Source: Sediminibacterium soli
GTDB taxonomy: Bacteria > Bacteroidota > Bacteroidia > Chitinophagales > Chitinophagaceae
NCBI RefSeq assembly: GCF_009939225.1
Contig: NZ_JAACJR010000008.1
Location: 1,350,945-1,414,944, forward strand
DNA: 64,000 nt
Direction: 5' to 3'
Shown: positions 27,741 to 36,399 of the stretch, one piece after another
How positions within the stretch are numbered: position 1 is the first letter of the stretch
Layout: every line of letters begins with the position of its first letter
Notes under the pieces: generated by a model
Database searches by the model: none
The model's input: the letters and a program-made list of their open reading frames with translations, nothing else
What the model was told of the DNA's origin: nothing
Translations under genes and position numbers: made by a program

Positions 27741-29081
27741 ATGAGCAACCGCGGCAATACTGTTACCGAAGGAATAGACTGGATAGTGGTCTGGCTGTAT
27801 GCCTTACTGGTTACCATCGGCATACTCTGCATTTTTATGGTGGAGTACAAACCCGAAACCAACTGGCTTTCCTCTTTTATCGGTGGCAAAACCAACTACA
27901 GCAAGCAACTGATCTTTGGAGGTGTTTGTGCACTGGCAGCCACTTTCGTATTGCTTACAGACAGCAAGCTCTTTACCGCATTCGCCAACCTGTTGTATGC
28001 ATTCGGCATATTGCTGATGCTGGCCACTTTTGTGGTCGGCAAGAACATCAACGGTTCCAGAAGCTGGATACCGCTGGGCGGCGGCTTCAACCTGCAACCC
28101 GCGGAGCTGTGTAAAATATTTACCGCACTGGCGCTTTCAAAATTTCTTTCCAGACAGGAAACGGAGTTTACCAGATTAAGATCGCAACTGATCGCCGGCG
28201 CGCTGATTGCGGCGCCTGCGGTGCTTTCTATCGCCCAGCATGAACTGGGTCTGGCGCTGGTGTATTCTGCTTTTCTGCTGCCCATGTACCGCGAGGGATT
28301 GCCCGCGCAGATCATGATCTATGGTTCTTCATTTGCAGTGCTGGTGATCGCCACACTCATCGTTGAGCCCAATACGCTGGCCATTGCCCTGACAGTTGTT
28401 GCGGCCATCATCTTTTTTATCGTGCGCAAATACGCCAAAAGAAGCAAGGGACTGCTGGCGCTGGTGGTGGTGCTATGGCTGGTATGTGTAGGCGTACAGC
28501 GCTTTGTGGTGCCTTATATCTTCAACAATGTACTGGAGTGCTACCAGAGCACCCGCATCTACAGTATGGTGGGTAAGGACTATGACTGCAGCCTCAATAA
28601 AAAATCGCAGAGAAAAGAAGGCGAAAAAGCGGCACGCAAACCCGACGATTACAATGTGCGGCAAAGCAAGATAGCGATCGGATCGGGCGGCTATTTCGGC
28701 AAAGGGTTTCTGAAAGGCACTCAGACCCGCGGAAAATATGTGCCCGAACAGCATACCGATTTCATCTTTACCTCGCTCGGTGAAGCCTTCGGGTTAACGG
28801 GGTGTATCGCATTTCTCTGTATTTACCTGTTCATGCTGTACCGGATCATACGCATTGCCGAACGGCAGCGAAGTACTTTCAGCCGGGTATATGCCTATAG
28901 CGTGGCAAGCATCCTGTTCTTTCATATTGCGGTTAACGTAAGTATGACGATCGGCCTCTTCCCCATCGTCGGCATCCCGCTGCCGCTGATTAGCTACGGA
29001 GGTTCTTCGCTGCTCACCTTCACCGTTCTCATCTTTATCTTGCTAAGGCTCGATGCAGACAGGCAGATGGTGTTGCGGTGA
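27741..29081 (+). CDS. rodA: RodA, elongasome peptidoglycan polymerase (SEDS family)
   Basis: SEDS glycosyltransferase that polymerises lipid II glycan strands together with PBP2. 446 residues and about ten membrane helices. Family marks are SRSWIPLGGGFNLQPAELCK near 110, AQHELGLALVYSAFLLP near 175, the extracytoplasmic KIAIGSGGYFGKGFLKGTQT near 312, PEQHTDFIFTSLGEAFGLTG near 335 and the final IPLPLISYGGSSLLTF near 410. The large outer loop before the GSGG motif is expanded (about 270-310), highly charged, and carries two cysteines about 18 residues apart (ECYQ...YDCS). It is co-transcribed with mrdA. Confidence 0.96.
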   Translation: MSNRGNTVTEGIDWIVVWLYALLVTIGILCIFMVEYKPETNWLSSFIGGKTNYSKQLIFGGVCALAATFVLLTDSKLFTAFANLLYAFGILLMLATFVVGKNINGSRSWIPLGGGFNLQPAELCKIFTALALSKFLSRQETEFTRLRSQLIAGALIAAPAVLSIAQHELGLALVYSAFLLPMYREGLPAQIMIYGSSFAVLVIATLIVEPNTLAIALTVVAAIIFFIVRKYAKRSKGLLALVVVLWLVCVGVQRFVVPYIFNNVLECYQSTRIYSMVGKDYDCSLNKKSQRKEGEKAARKPDDYNVRQSKIAIGSGGYFGKGFLKGTQTRGKYVPEQHTDFIFTSLGEAFGLTGCIAFLCIYLFMLYRIIRIAERQRSTFSRVYAYSVASILFFHIAVNVSMTIGLFPIVGIPLPLISYGGSSLLTFTVLIFILLRLDADRQMVLR

Positions 29082-29100
29082 GTTGGCTTAGGGGGGTTAT

Positions 29101-29225
29101 GGATTGGCGGATTCCGGATTAGCGGATTGGTGGATTGGTGAGTGCATTGGCGGTTGCTGTTGCTGTTTTTTTCACCGCTGAGGGGCAGAGGTCCGCTGAA
29201 GAATCATTCGCGAATCCGCCAATCC
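29101..29225. repeat. GGATTGGCGGATT repeat and 14-bp inverted repeat downstream of rodA
   Basis: The rodA-MBL gap begins with GGATTGGCGGATTCCGGATT and continues with AGCGGATTGGTGGATTGG, a degenerate tandem. Its first 14 bases (29101-29114) are exactly reverse-complemented at 29212-29225. The word also occurs at 2897-2909. A frame that stays open through this region and joins the next gene is not used. Confidence 0.8.
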
Positions 29226-29282
29226 ACAAATCCTCGAATCCGCTTCCCCTCCTATCTTTACCATTCAAACCCTGATGACAAC

Positions 29283-30035
29283 ATGAAGATCATACCTCTT
29301 TCCGAAGGCGCTTTTACGGTTGACAGGACCAAGGTATTTGTTCCCTTCGAACTGGGTAAGGAACAGCTGAACGACCGGCCCACAGGCAGTATGCTGGTGG
29401 AAATACAGCCCTTTGTGGTGATCACGGAAAAAGACATTATCCTGCTCGATACAGGACTGGGATACAACGGTCCCGACGGTCAGCCGCAGCTGTACAACAA
29501 CCTGCGCAAAGCAGGCATCGACCCGTCAAAAGTAACCAAGGTGCTGATGAGCCACCTGCACAAAGATCATTCGGGCGGTGTTACAGTTAAAAACGCAGAA
29601 AACCATGAACGTTTTCTTAGTTTCCCCTATGCCACCTGGTACCTGCAGCGGAAAGAATTCGAATATGCCACCGGCGCAGGCACGGCATCGTATATAACCG
29701 AAGACTTTCTGATGCTGGAAGATTTCAGTCGCGTTGCCTGGCTCGAAGAAGACCAGGGGCTGATCGATAACTACATTCGCTACGAACGCACCGGCGCACA
29801 CAGCAAGTTTCACCAGGTATTCTGGATCGAAGAAAACGGGGAGACCGTTTTCTTTGGCGGCGATGATGCACCCCAGCTGTCGCAGATGAAAAAAAGATAT
29901 ATCGCCAAATACGATTACGACGGTAAAAAATGCATGGAACTTCGCCAGCAATGGTGGGAACAGGGGCAAAAAGAAAACTGGACCTTCCTGTTCTACCATG
30001 ATATCAAAACACCGGTATGGCGGAAAAATGGATAA
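29283..30035 (+). CDS. MBL-fold metallo-hydrolase
   Basis: The 250 residues from the ATG of MKIIPLSEGAFTVD fit a metallo-beta-lactamase-fold hydrolase. The metal motif HxHxDH is SHLHKDHSGG (about residues 86-95). It is preceded by the first beta motif ILLDTGLGYNGPDGQ near 58 and followed by GETVFFGGDDAPQ near 190, whose Asp is a likely bridging ligand, and by FLFYHDIKTP near 239 with the last His. No signal peptide is seen, so it is cytosolic. Substrate is unknown; lactonase, glyoxalase-like and other thioester/ester activities are all possible in this fold. An upstream in-frame ATG at 29142 lies in repeat DNA and is not preferred. Confidence 0.88.
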   Translation: MKIIPLSEGAFTVDRTKVFVPFELGKEQLNDRPTGSMLVEIQPFVVITEKDIILLDTGLGYNGPDGQPQLYNNLRKAGIDPSKVTKVLMSHLHKDHSGGVTVKNAENHERFLSFPYATWYLQRKEFEYATGAGTASYITEDFLMLEDFSRVAWLEEDQGLIDNYIRYERTGAHSKFHQVFWIEENGETVFFGGDDAPQLSQMKKRYIAKYDYDGKKCMELRQQWWEQGQKENWTFLFYHDIKTPVWRKNG

Positions 30036-30084
30036 GCGTTGACGGGCCGGTCTTTGTTCGATATGACCTGTTCCCGTAAACCGA

Positions 30085-30489
30085 TCAACTGTTCCCCTTC
30101 CGCATCTCGATCCGCTTCTGCAGCTCTTTCCGGATCATGTTGTTGAAATCGCGCTCTGCCGTCAAGGCCCTGTTGGCGCGCTGATCGGTGGTGAGTATTT
30201 TCCGGAATTCCTCGCGGTATTTTTTTCTTACGGCAAGCGTGCTTTCTTCCTGCTCAAGCACATCTTCTTTTTTTTCCAGACGTGTTTTTCTCAATTCAGC
30301 CACATAACCGTTGTACACGGGCCAGAATTTCTGCGATTCTTCGGGTGTAAGGCTGAGCTCTCGGGTGATATAGGCGATCTTCAGGCTTTCGAGCCTGCGC
30401 GGCTGCAGGTGAACAGGGGCAGCCAGGCCATAGTCCGCAACAGAAACCAGTAAAACGATCAGTACAATTATCTTTTTCATCTTGTTCAA
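30085..30489 (-). CDS. Spy/CpxP-like small periplasmic protein
   Basis: 134 residues: a signal peptide (KKIIVLIVLLVSVADYGLAAP, cleavage after about residue 24) and an all-helical body with SLKIAYITRELSLTPEESQKF and many Lys, Arg and Glu. The LTxEESxxFWPxYNxY pattern is common in Bacteroidota Spy/CpxP-like or metal-sensor-like proteins (from memory). Its ATG overlaps the anti-sigma stop codon by four bases (ATGA), so it is the third gene of an ECF sigma operon and is probably linked to envelope-stress sensing (inference). The MNKMKK start was kept because of that overlap. Confidence 0.8.
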   Translation of the reverse strand: MNKMKKIIVLIVLLVSVADYGLAAPVHLQPRRLESLKIAYITRELSLTPEESQKFWPVYNGYVAELRKTRLEKKEDVLEQEESTLAVRKKYREEFRKILTTDQRANRALTAERDFNNMIRKELQKRIEMRKGNS

Positions 30490-31190
30490 TTCGATACAGG
30501 AACAATGGTTTCGGCATCGGGGTTATCAGACAGGTATCTTGTCAGCTCCTCGTCGCTCATGCCATGTATGTTTTCCCGCAGTTCTCCTATGGTTTCCTTT
30601 GAAGATACCACGGAGATCTTTTCGGGATTGTATAAATAGGTTGCCAGGTCGTTTTCGCTCATTTTCTGCAGTTCTTCCGGAACATTCATCCGGCCATATT
30701 TCCGGTACGGCGATTCGGTGAACAGGAATGCGCTTGTTACCAGCACGCTGGCAATGATGGCGGCGGCTGCGTACTGCATCCATTTGCGCGTTTTGCGCAA
30801 GCCCACCAGTTTACCCGTCTGCGGAGCGGGCGCGCTAAATGACAGTGTTTCAAAATAGCCCGCAGGCACCGTATACACTTCCTGCCTGGGAATGGCGTGC
30901 AGCAAAGGCGCGATCTCCGCCAGTTCGGCCAAAGGTTCCGATGCCGCATTTCCGGCCCTGATCCTCGCAAGCACCGATCCGGCAAAACCCTCGAAATAGC
31001 CCTCGGGAACGCCAAATCCTTCCCGGGTAATCGCGGGCAATACCGGGCCGGATGGTATGCCCTGCGCCAGTTTTTCCGCCAGCTGTTCAAAATAACCGGC
31101 CGGCACCAGGTAAGGATGCCCGGGCTGTTCTTTTGCCAGAACAGGGCTTGCCTCCTGCAATTCTGCTGCTATTTCCGCGTTTTTTTCCAT
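30486..31190 (-). CDS. Membrane anti-sigma-like protein with VPxGYFE repeats
   Basis: 234 residues with one membrane helix (about 138-157). The N-terminal, presumably cytoplasmic, half has three copies of VPxGYFE: VPAGYFEQL at 29, VPEGYFEGF at 61 and VPAGYFETL at 108. The periplasmic half carries two similar motifs, MSENDLATYLYNP at 177 and MSDEELTRYLSDNP at 211. It follows the ECF sigma gene by 36 bp and overlaps the Spy-like gene, the usual place of an anti-sigma factor. No zinc-binding HxxxCxxC is present. The role is inferred from position and topology. Confidence 0.75.
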   Translation of the reverse strand: MEKNAEIAAELQEASPVLAKEQPGHPYLVPAGYFEQLAEKLAQGIPSGPVLPAITREGFGVPEGYFEGFAGSVLARIRAGNAASEPLAELAEIAPLLHAIPRQEVYTVPAGYFETLSFSAPAPQTGKLVGLRKTRKWMQYAAAAIIASVLVTSAFLFTESPYRKYGRMNVPEELQKMSENDLATYLYNPEKISVVSSKETIGELRENIHGMSDEELTRYLSDNPDAETIVPVSN

Positions 31191-31226
31191 TGATCAGTAC
31201 TATTGACAGCTGTCTATATCCTTGGT

Positions 31227-31781
31227 TTAATGATTTCTGAGGAAATCCTCTATTTTTTTGGCCGCGTGGTGATAGCTTGCCTTCAATGCCCCTTCGCTGG
31301 TATCGAGTACCTGGCTCATTTGCTGGTAAGGCATCTCGTCGAAATACCTGAGATTGAACACTACCCGTTGTTTTTCAGGCAGTTGCTGTATCGCCAGCTG
31401 CAGTTTCCACTCCAGCCGGTTGCTGTCAAAATTGCTGTCGGCCTTCACTTTATTGCTTAAACCGGCCGCCACCTCGTCAAGCGGGACCGTGCTCTTTCTT
31501 TTCTGCTGTTCCAGGAAACTCAGCGCTTCGTTGGTGGCGATGCGGTACAGCCAGGTATAGAGCTGGCTGTCTTCGCGGAAATTCTCCAGGCCGTTCCACA
31601 CTTTGATAAACATATTCTGCAGCACGTCGTTGGCGTCGTCGTGGTCTACCACCATGCGGCGCACATGCCAGTACAGTTTTTCCTGGTATTTTTTGATGAT
31701 GGCCGTAAATGCCCGCTCCTTCGACGCCTCCTGCCGGAACGCAACCAGTAATTCCCTGTCATCTGCATGCATGCGGAACAA
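31227..31781 (-). CDS. ECF-type RNA polymerase sigma factor
   Basis: 184 residues with sigma region 2 (about 20-90; WHVRRMVVDHDDANDVLQNM then FIKVWNGLENFREDSQLYTWLYRIATNEA) and region 4 (about 125-178; IQQLPEKQRVVFNLRYFDEM then PYQQMSQVLDTSEGALKASYHHA). The start MFRMHADDRELLVAFRQ is the first ATG; a second Met three residues in is possible. It is the first gene of a three-gene unit with the VPxGYFE membrane protein and the Spy-like protein, which suggests an envelope-responsive regulon. Confidence 0.95.
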   Translation of the reverse strand: MFRMHADDRELLVAFRQEASKERAFTAIIKKYQEKLYWHVRRMVVDHDDANDVLQNMFIKVWNGLENFREDSQLYTWLYRIATNEALSFLEQQKRKSTVPLDEVAAGLSNKVKADSNFDSNRLEWKLQLAIQQLPEKQRVVFNLRYFDEMPYQQMSQVLDTSEGALKASYHHAAKKIEDFLRNH

Positions 31782-31889
31782 TTTTTATAAAAATAACGAA
31801 AGCCCCGAAAATGGCCATTACAGACCCACCGTTGATATAGACGGGCCTACAATGCGCAATCTTTCCTAACTTCAGCACCGCAAGCAATT

Positions 31890-34472
31890 ATGTCATCCTC
31901 TCAATACATTACCCATTTCAAGCGCAATGTAACGGACAAGTATGTGATCTACAACAGCCTGTTCGCCGCGCTTCCTTTTTCCGGCATCGCCAATGTAGGC
32001 GCGTTATTACCCATTCTGCTGCAGGCCTGTGTGGAAGGCTATGCGGAAGGAAAAGACCCGATGCAGATCATCGATCATTTCTTCAAACAGCATACCACCG
32101 TTACATCCGAAACGGACCAGCTGGACAGGCTGTTCAAGTTTGTGCAGTACATAGAGCGGCAGGTGGTGCTGTTCGACTCTATCGAAGATGCCGCTTTTAC
32201 CACCGTTAACGATATAAACGGCCCCGGCAGTCTGAAAGCGCTGCTTAACGAAGCGGTTTTTGCCGGCAAGACCCAGGCGCTGAAGAATAAACTGCGCAGG
32301 TTCAGGGTACGCGTGGTACTTACCGCGCATCCCACGCAGTTCTATCCCGGAACGGTGCTGGGCATTATTCACGACCTGGGCGAAGCCATTGCGCGCAACG
32401 ATTTCCATACCATCAACCAGTACATCGAGCAGCTGGGGATCACTCCCTTCTTCAACAAAAAGCAGCCAACGCCTTTTGACGAGGCGGTAAACCTGATGTG
32501 GTACCTGGAAAATATACTGTACCAGTCTATCGGCAATATTTACAACTATATCAACCAGGAGGTATTTGACAACGGTTTCGACGGCGACAATCCCTTTATC
32601 GAACTGGGTTTCTGGCCCGGCGGCGACCGCGACGGCAATCCCTATGTTACGGCCGATATCACACTGAAAGTGGCCGAGGCATTGCGCAGTGCCATCATCG
32701 TGTGTTATTACCGTGATATCCGCAAACTCACAAGAAGACTCACTTTTACAGGTGTGGATACGATAATGCATGCGCTGGAACAGCGTTTGTATGAGAACGT
32801 GTTCCGCCCCAACGAATCATCGCATATTACCTCGGAAGAACTGCTACAGCAGTTGTATGCGATACGGGAGCTGATCGTTTCAAAACACCATTCGCTGTTT
32901 CTGTCAAGACTGGACAGCCTGATACATAAGGTGAAGATATTCGGCACTTATTTCGCAGCGCTGGATATCAGGCAGGACAGCCGCATCCATACCAGGGTAC
33001 TGGCGCAGATGAACACGGAACTGGTTGCAAAAGGCCTTACACCGATATTGCCCGATAACTACGACACGTTTTCCGCAGAAGCAAAAATGAACCTGCTGGC
33101 GGGTCTTGAAGCAACGATCGATCCGAGAGTTTTTGAAGATGAACAGGTTCGCGAAACCTTACAGAGTATCTGTGCCATCACACTCATACAGCAACGCAAT
33201 GGCACCAAGGGCTGCGAACGCTATATCATCAGCAACTGCCAGAGTGCGGTGAATGTAATGGAGGTATACGCACTTGCCCGCCTGTGCAGCGGCGCCGGCG
33301 AACTTTCCATCGACATCGTTCCGCTGTTCGAAACCATCGACGATCTGAAAGCTGCCGAAGCGGTGATGGAATCGCTGTACGAACTGCCCGCCTACAACCA
33401 GCACCTGCACCATCGCAAAAAACAACAGACCATCATGCTGGGCTTCAGCGATGGCACAAAAGACGGCGGCTACCTGGAAGCCAACTGGGGCATCTACCGC
33501 GCAAAAGAAAACCTTACCGCCATCTCCCGCAAATACAGCATCAAAGCCAAGTTCTTCGATGGCCGTGGCGGACCGCCTTCTCGCGGCGGGGGCAAGACCA
33601 ATAAATTCTATGCCTCTCTTGGTAATACCATCGAGAACGAGGAGATACAACTGACGATACAGGGACAGACCATCACCTCCAATTTCGGCACGATACAGTC
33701 TTCGCAGTATAACCTGGAACAGCTGCTGAGTGCCGGTATCAGCAACGAACTGTTTGCCGACCAGCGTATACAGTTATCACAGCACGACAGGCATTTGATG
33801 GAAGAACTGGGGCAGACCAGCTATGAAGTGTACCAGCAGTTCAAACAGCACCCGCTGTTCATGCGGTACCTGCAGAAATTCAGTCCGCTTAACTATTACA
33901 GCAAAAGCAATATTGCCAGCCGGCCTGCCAAAAGAGGGGGCGGTACGGAACTGCGTTTTGAAGACCTCCGGGCCGTGCCTTTTGTGGGAAGCTGGAGCCA
34001 GCTGAAACAGAATGTACCCGGCTATTACGGCGTAGGCACCGCGTTAAAACAGATGAAGGAAAAAGGTCTCTGGGAAGATGTCAAAGCCATGTTCCGCAAC
34101 ACGCTTTTCTTCCGCACGCTGATCGATAACAGCATGATGAGCATGCTGAAATCCAATTTTGCACCCACACAGCATATCGAGAAAGACGCCACCTACGGCC
34201 CTATATGGGAGCTGATCAAAAAAGAATTCGATCTTACCCAGCAGCTTGTGCTGGAACTGGCGGGCTCGAAGGAGCTGATGCAGGAAGACAAAACGGGACG
34301 GGCCTCCATACTCATGCGTGATAAGATCGTACTGCCCCTGCTGACCATACAGCAATATGCATTGTTTCATCTGAATGATCCTTCGGTCAGTGCGGAAAGA
34401 AAACAAGTGTACGAAAAACTGGTTACCAGAAGTATGTTCGGCATTATCAACGCGGCAAGGAATTCAGCCTGA
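31890..34472 (+). CDS. ppc: Phosphoenolpyruvate carboxylase
   Basis: Anaplerotic enzyme making oxaloacetate from PEP and bicarbonate. The 860 residues carry the catalytic motifs in order: VVLTAHPTQFYPGTVLGI near 142 with the catalytic histidine, FWPGGDRDGNPYVTADIT near 240, MLGFSDGTKDGGYLEANWG near 516 and FFDGRGGPPSRGGGKTN near 557. Deviations from the common bacterial enzyme are TAHPTQ where TAHPTE is usual, an SRGGGKT glycine loop, SWSQLKQNVPGYYG near 702, and a C-terminus RNSA instead of RNTG. The C-terminal Asn thought to bind the aspartate inhibitor in the E. coli enzyme is kept. It stands alone, followed by a strong bidirectional terminator. Confidence 0.95.
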   Translation: MSSSQYITHFKRNVTDKYVIYNSLFAALPFSGIANVGALLPILLQACVEGYAEGKDPMQIIDHFFKQHTTVTSETDQLDRLFKFVQYIERQVVLFDSIEDAAFTTVNDINGPGSLKALLNEAVFAGKTQALKNKLRRFRVRVVLTAHPTQFYPGTVLGIIHDLGEAIARNDFHTINQYIEQLGITPFFNKKQPTPFDEAVNLMWYLENILYQSIGNIYNYINQEVFDNGFDGDNPFIELGFWPGGDRDGNPYVTADITLKVAEALRSAIIVCYYRDIRKLTRRLTFTGVDTIMHALEQRLYENVFRPNESSHITSEELLQQLYAIRELIVSKHHSLFLSRLDSLIHKVKIFGTYFAALDIRQDSRIHTRVLAQMNTELVAKGLTPILPDNYDTFSAEAKMNLLAGLEATIDPRVFEDEQVRETLQSICAITLIQQRNGTKGCERYIISNCQSAVNVMEVYALARLCSGAGELSIDIVPLFETIDDLKAAEAVMESLYELPAYNQHLHHRKKQQTIMLGFSDGTKDGGYLEANWGIYRAKENLTAISRKYSIKAKFFDGRGGPPSRGGGKTNKFYASLGNTIENEEIQLTIQGQTITSNFGTIQSSQYNLEQLLSAGISNELFADQRIQLSQHDRHLMEELGQTSYEVYQQFKQHPLFMRYLQKFSPLNYYSKSNIASRPAKRGGGTELRFEDLRAVPFVGSWSQLKQNVPGYYGVGTALKQMKEKGLWEDVKAMFRNTLFFRTLIDNSMMSMLKSNFAPTQHIEKDATYGPIWELIKKEFDLTQQLVLELAGSKELMQEDKTGRASILMRDKIVLPLLTIQQYALFHLNDPSVSAERKQVYEKLVTRSMFGIINAARNSA

Positions 34473-34495
34473 GGTTTGCGTCAATGATACGTTGC

Positions 34496-34552
34496 AAAAC
34501 GGCCGGTTTCCTCTGCGGATTTTTTCACCGCAGAGGAAACCGGCCGTTTTTT
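34496..34552. terminator. Bidirectional intrinsic terminator, 23-bp perfect stem
   Basis: The arm 34496-34518 (starting AAAACGGCCGGTTTCC) is exactly reverse-complemented at 34528-34550, with a 9-nt loop. The plus strand ends in TTTTTT and the minus strand likewise reads GTTTT after the stem. It separates the convergent ppc (stop 34472) and DNA glycosylase (stop 34561) genes and can terminate both. Confidence 0.93.
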
Positions 34553-34560
34553 GACCGCTG

Positions 34561-35172
34561 TTATTTCTTGGGGTCCGGTGCATTATCCTGCCATCTCCAC
34601 AGATGCAAACAGGCATAGGTCCGGTAGGGGCTCCATTTAGCGGATATCTTCAGCATTTTTTCTTTCATCCCCTTTTTATCCGTGGTATCGAGTTTATATA
34701 ACCTGACCATCCCTTTCTGGATACCAAAATCGTCTACAGCAAACACGTCTTCGCGGCCAAGTGTGAACATAAGCAGCATTTCAACAGACCAGCGCCCGAT
34801 GCCTTTGATCTGGGTGAGTAATGCAATGATGGCCTCATTTTCCATCGCCAGCAATTTTTTATCCGTGATCCTGTGTTCGATACAGAACTTTGCCACATTG
34901 TGTACATAACTCACTTTTGCATTGCTCAGTCCGATGGCGCGCAATGTTGCCGGCGGTGTATCCAGGACCTGCTTTGGCTTGGGTTCTTTTCCGCCATACA
35001 GGTCAAGGAACCGCCTGTAGATCACATCGGCAACTTTTGTGCTCAGCTGCTGGCTCATAACGCTCGCCATGATGCGAACGGGTATATTGGGATGCAGTTT
35101 CAATTGGTGGGTGGCCTCTCCCAGGGCTTTCAGAAGCTTTTTGTCTTTGCCAAGATGTTCGTGGTAACTCAT
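34561..35172 (-). CDS. AlkA-type DNA-3-methyladenine glycosylase
   Basis: 203-residue HhH-GPD DNA glycosylase that excises alkylated purines from DNA. Marks: IMASVMSQQLSTKVADVIYR near 33, the helix-hairpin-helix LTQIKGIGRWSVEMLLM near 117 and the catalytic Asp within FAVDDFGIQKGMVR near 138. A 4Fe-4S cluster is absent, as expected for AlkA rather than Nth. It is divergent from mnmD with a 109-bp gap. Confidence 0.92.
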   Translation of the reverse strand: MSYHEHLGKDKKLLKALGEATHQLKLHPNIPVRIMASVMSQQLSTKVADVIYRRFLDLYGGKEPKPKQVLDTPPATLRAIGLSNAKVSYVHNVAKFCIEHRITDKKLLAMENEAIIALLTQIKGIGRWSVEMLLMFTLGREDVFAVDDFGIQKGMVRLYKLDTTDKKGMKEKMLKISAKWSPYRTYACLHLWRWQDNAPDPKK

Positions 35173-35281
35173 ACCATAAAATTAAACGACTGGCTGAAAT
35201 TAGCCGCAGATCCGCAAATGATTGCGCCCGTTTATAAAAAATCTGTGTGACCGGGCATTGCCGGCGGTGTACTTTTGCATC

Positions 35282-35944
35282 ATGCAGCGTCTTATCCAGC
35301 TGACCGCAGACGGTTCGCACACCATTGCCATCCCGGAGATGCAGCTAACCTATCATAGCCATCACGGCGCCATACAGGAGAGCATGCAGGTGTTTATCGA
35401 AGCGGGTCTGAAACCATTGCTGGCATCTCCTGCCGATACGGCGATCCGGATACTGGAGATCGGTTTTGGCACAGGACTGAACGCAATTCTCAGCCTTCGC
35501 GAAGCGGAACAACATACCCGTTGTATCGAATACATCTCCACAGAAAAATATCCGTTGACCATCGAAGAAGCCAGGTCTGTAAACCACGGAGCGCTGCTGC
35601 AGCTGCAGGAAGCCTTTCTTAAACTCCATAACGCCGACTGGGAAAAACCGGTTGCCATCAGCCCCTGTTTCTCCCTGCTGAAAATGCACTGCTATCTGCC
35701 GGCGCCGGTTGTCACGGATCCGGTTCACTGTATTTTTTTTGATGCCTTTGCACCCGATGTGCAGCCTGAACTATGGTCACAGCCCTTTTTTGAACAATTG
35801 CATGAGCTGCTCCTGCCGGGCGGAGTGCTCACCACGTATTGCAGTAAAGCAACCGTACGCAGGGCCCTTTCGGCAGCGGGATTTTCGGTTGAAAAGATCC
35901 CCGGCCCCTGGGGTAAAAGAGAAATGGTTCGCGCGTATACCTGA
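35282..35944 (+). CDS. mnmD: tRNA (mnm5s2U34) methyltransferase MnmD
   Basis: SAM-dependent methyltransferase that completes the mnm5 group on the wobble uridine of certain tRNAs; in other bacteria it is the N-terminal half of the fused MnmC. The start MQRLIQLTADGSHTI (220 residues) is preferred to an upstream in-frame ATG whose extension shows no family features. The SAM motif is ILEIGFGTGLNAILSL near 60, and the family hallmark is FFDAFAPDVQPELWSQPFF near 155, followed by LLPGGVLTTYCSK. The FAD-oxidase half of MnmC is not encoded next to it. Confidence 0.9.
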   Translation: MQRLIQLTADGSHTIAIPEMQLTYHSHHGAIQESMQVFIEAGLKPLLASPADTAIRILEIGFGTGLNAILSLREAEQHTRCIEYISTEKYPLTIEEARSVNHGALLQLQEAFLKLHNADWEKPVAISPCFSLLKMHCYLPAPVVTDPVHCIFFDAFAPDVQPELWSQPFFEQLHELLLPGGVLTTYCSKATVRRALSAAGFSVEKIPGPWGKREMVRAYT

Positions 35945-35972
35945 TTTTGCGTAGCTTTCTCAAAAGCTTTTT

Positions 35973-36398
35973 ATGAAACCCATTGCCTTTGTATGCTTTT
36001 TGTTTGCGGGATTGCTGTCTGCCGCCGCACAGGATAAAGACGAACAAACCATCCGCCAGCTGCTCCATACCCAGACCATTGAATGGAACAAAGGCAATAT
36101 CGAAGCATTTATGCAGACCTACTGGAAAAACGACAGCCTGGTATTTGTGGGCAAAAGGGGTCTTACCTATGGTTATAACGCCACGCTGGAGAATTATAGA
36201 AAAAGCTATCCCGACGCCGCGGCCATGGGCAAACTCTCCTTTCATATCCTGAAAGTGCAGCGGCTTGCTCCGGACGCGTATTTTGTAATCGGCAAATGGA
36301 TGCTCACCAGAACCATCGGCAACCTGGACGGGCATTATACGCTGCTGCTGAAAAAGATCAGGGGGCAGTGGGTGATCGTAGCCGATCACAGCAGCTGA
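35973..36398 (+). CDS. Secreted SnoaL/NTF2-like (DUF4440-type) protein
   Basis: 141 residues with a clear signal peptide (MKPIAFVCFLFAGLLSAAAQ, cleavage around residue 20). The body, with EQTIRQLLHTQTIEWNKGN, EAFMQTYWKNDSLVFVG and VQRLAPDAYFVIGKWMLTR, follows the cone-shaped NTF2/SnoaL pattern often labelled DUF4440. Such proteins may bind small ligands or act as isomerase-like enzymes; no specific role can be assigned. It follows mnmD by 28 bp and may share its transcript. Confidence 0.85.
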   Translation: MKPIAFVCFLFAGLLSAAAQDKDEQTIRQLLHTQTIEWNKGNIEAFMQTYWKNDSLVFVGKRGLTYGYNATLENYRKSYPDAAAMGKLSFHILKVQRLAPDAYFVIGKWMLTRTIGNLDGHYTLLLKKIRGQWVIVADHSS

Positions 36399-36399
36399 G

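Noticed and set aside
29142..29282. Extended N-terminus for the MBL-fold hydrolase starting at an upstream ATG
   Set aside because: The extra 47 codons lie in the repeat spacer and have no similarity to the fold; the ATG at 29283 starts the first beta strand.
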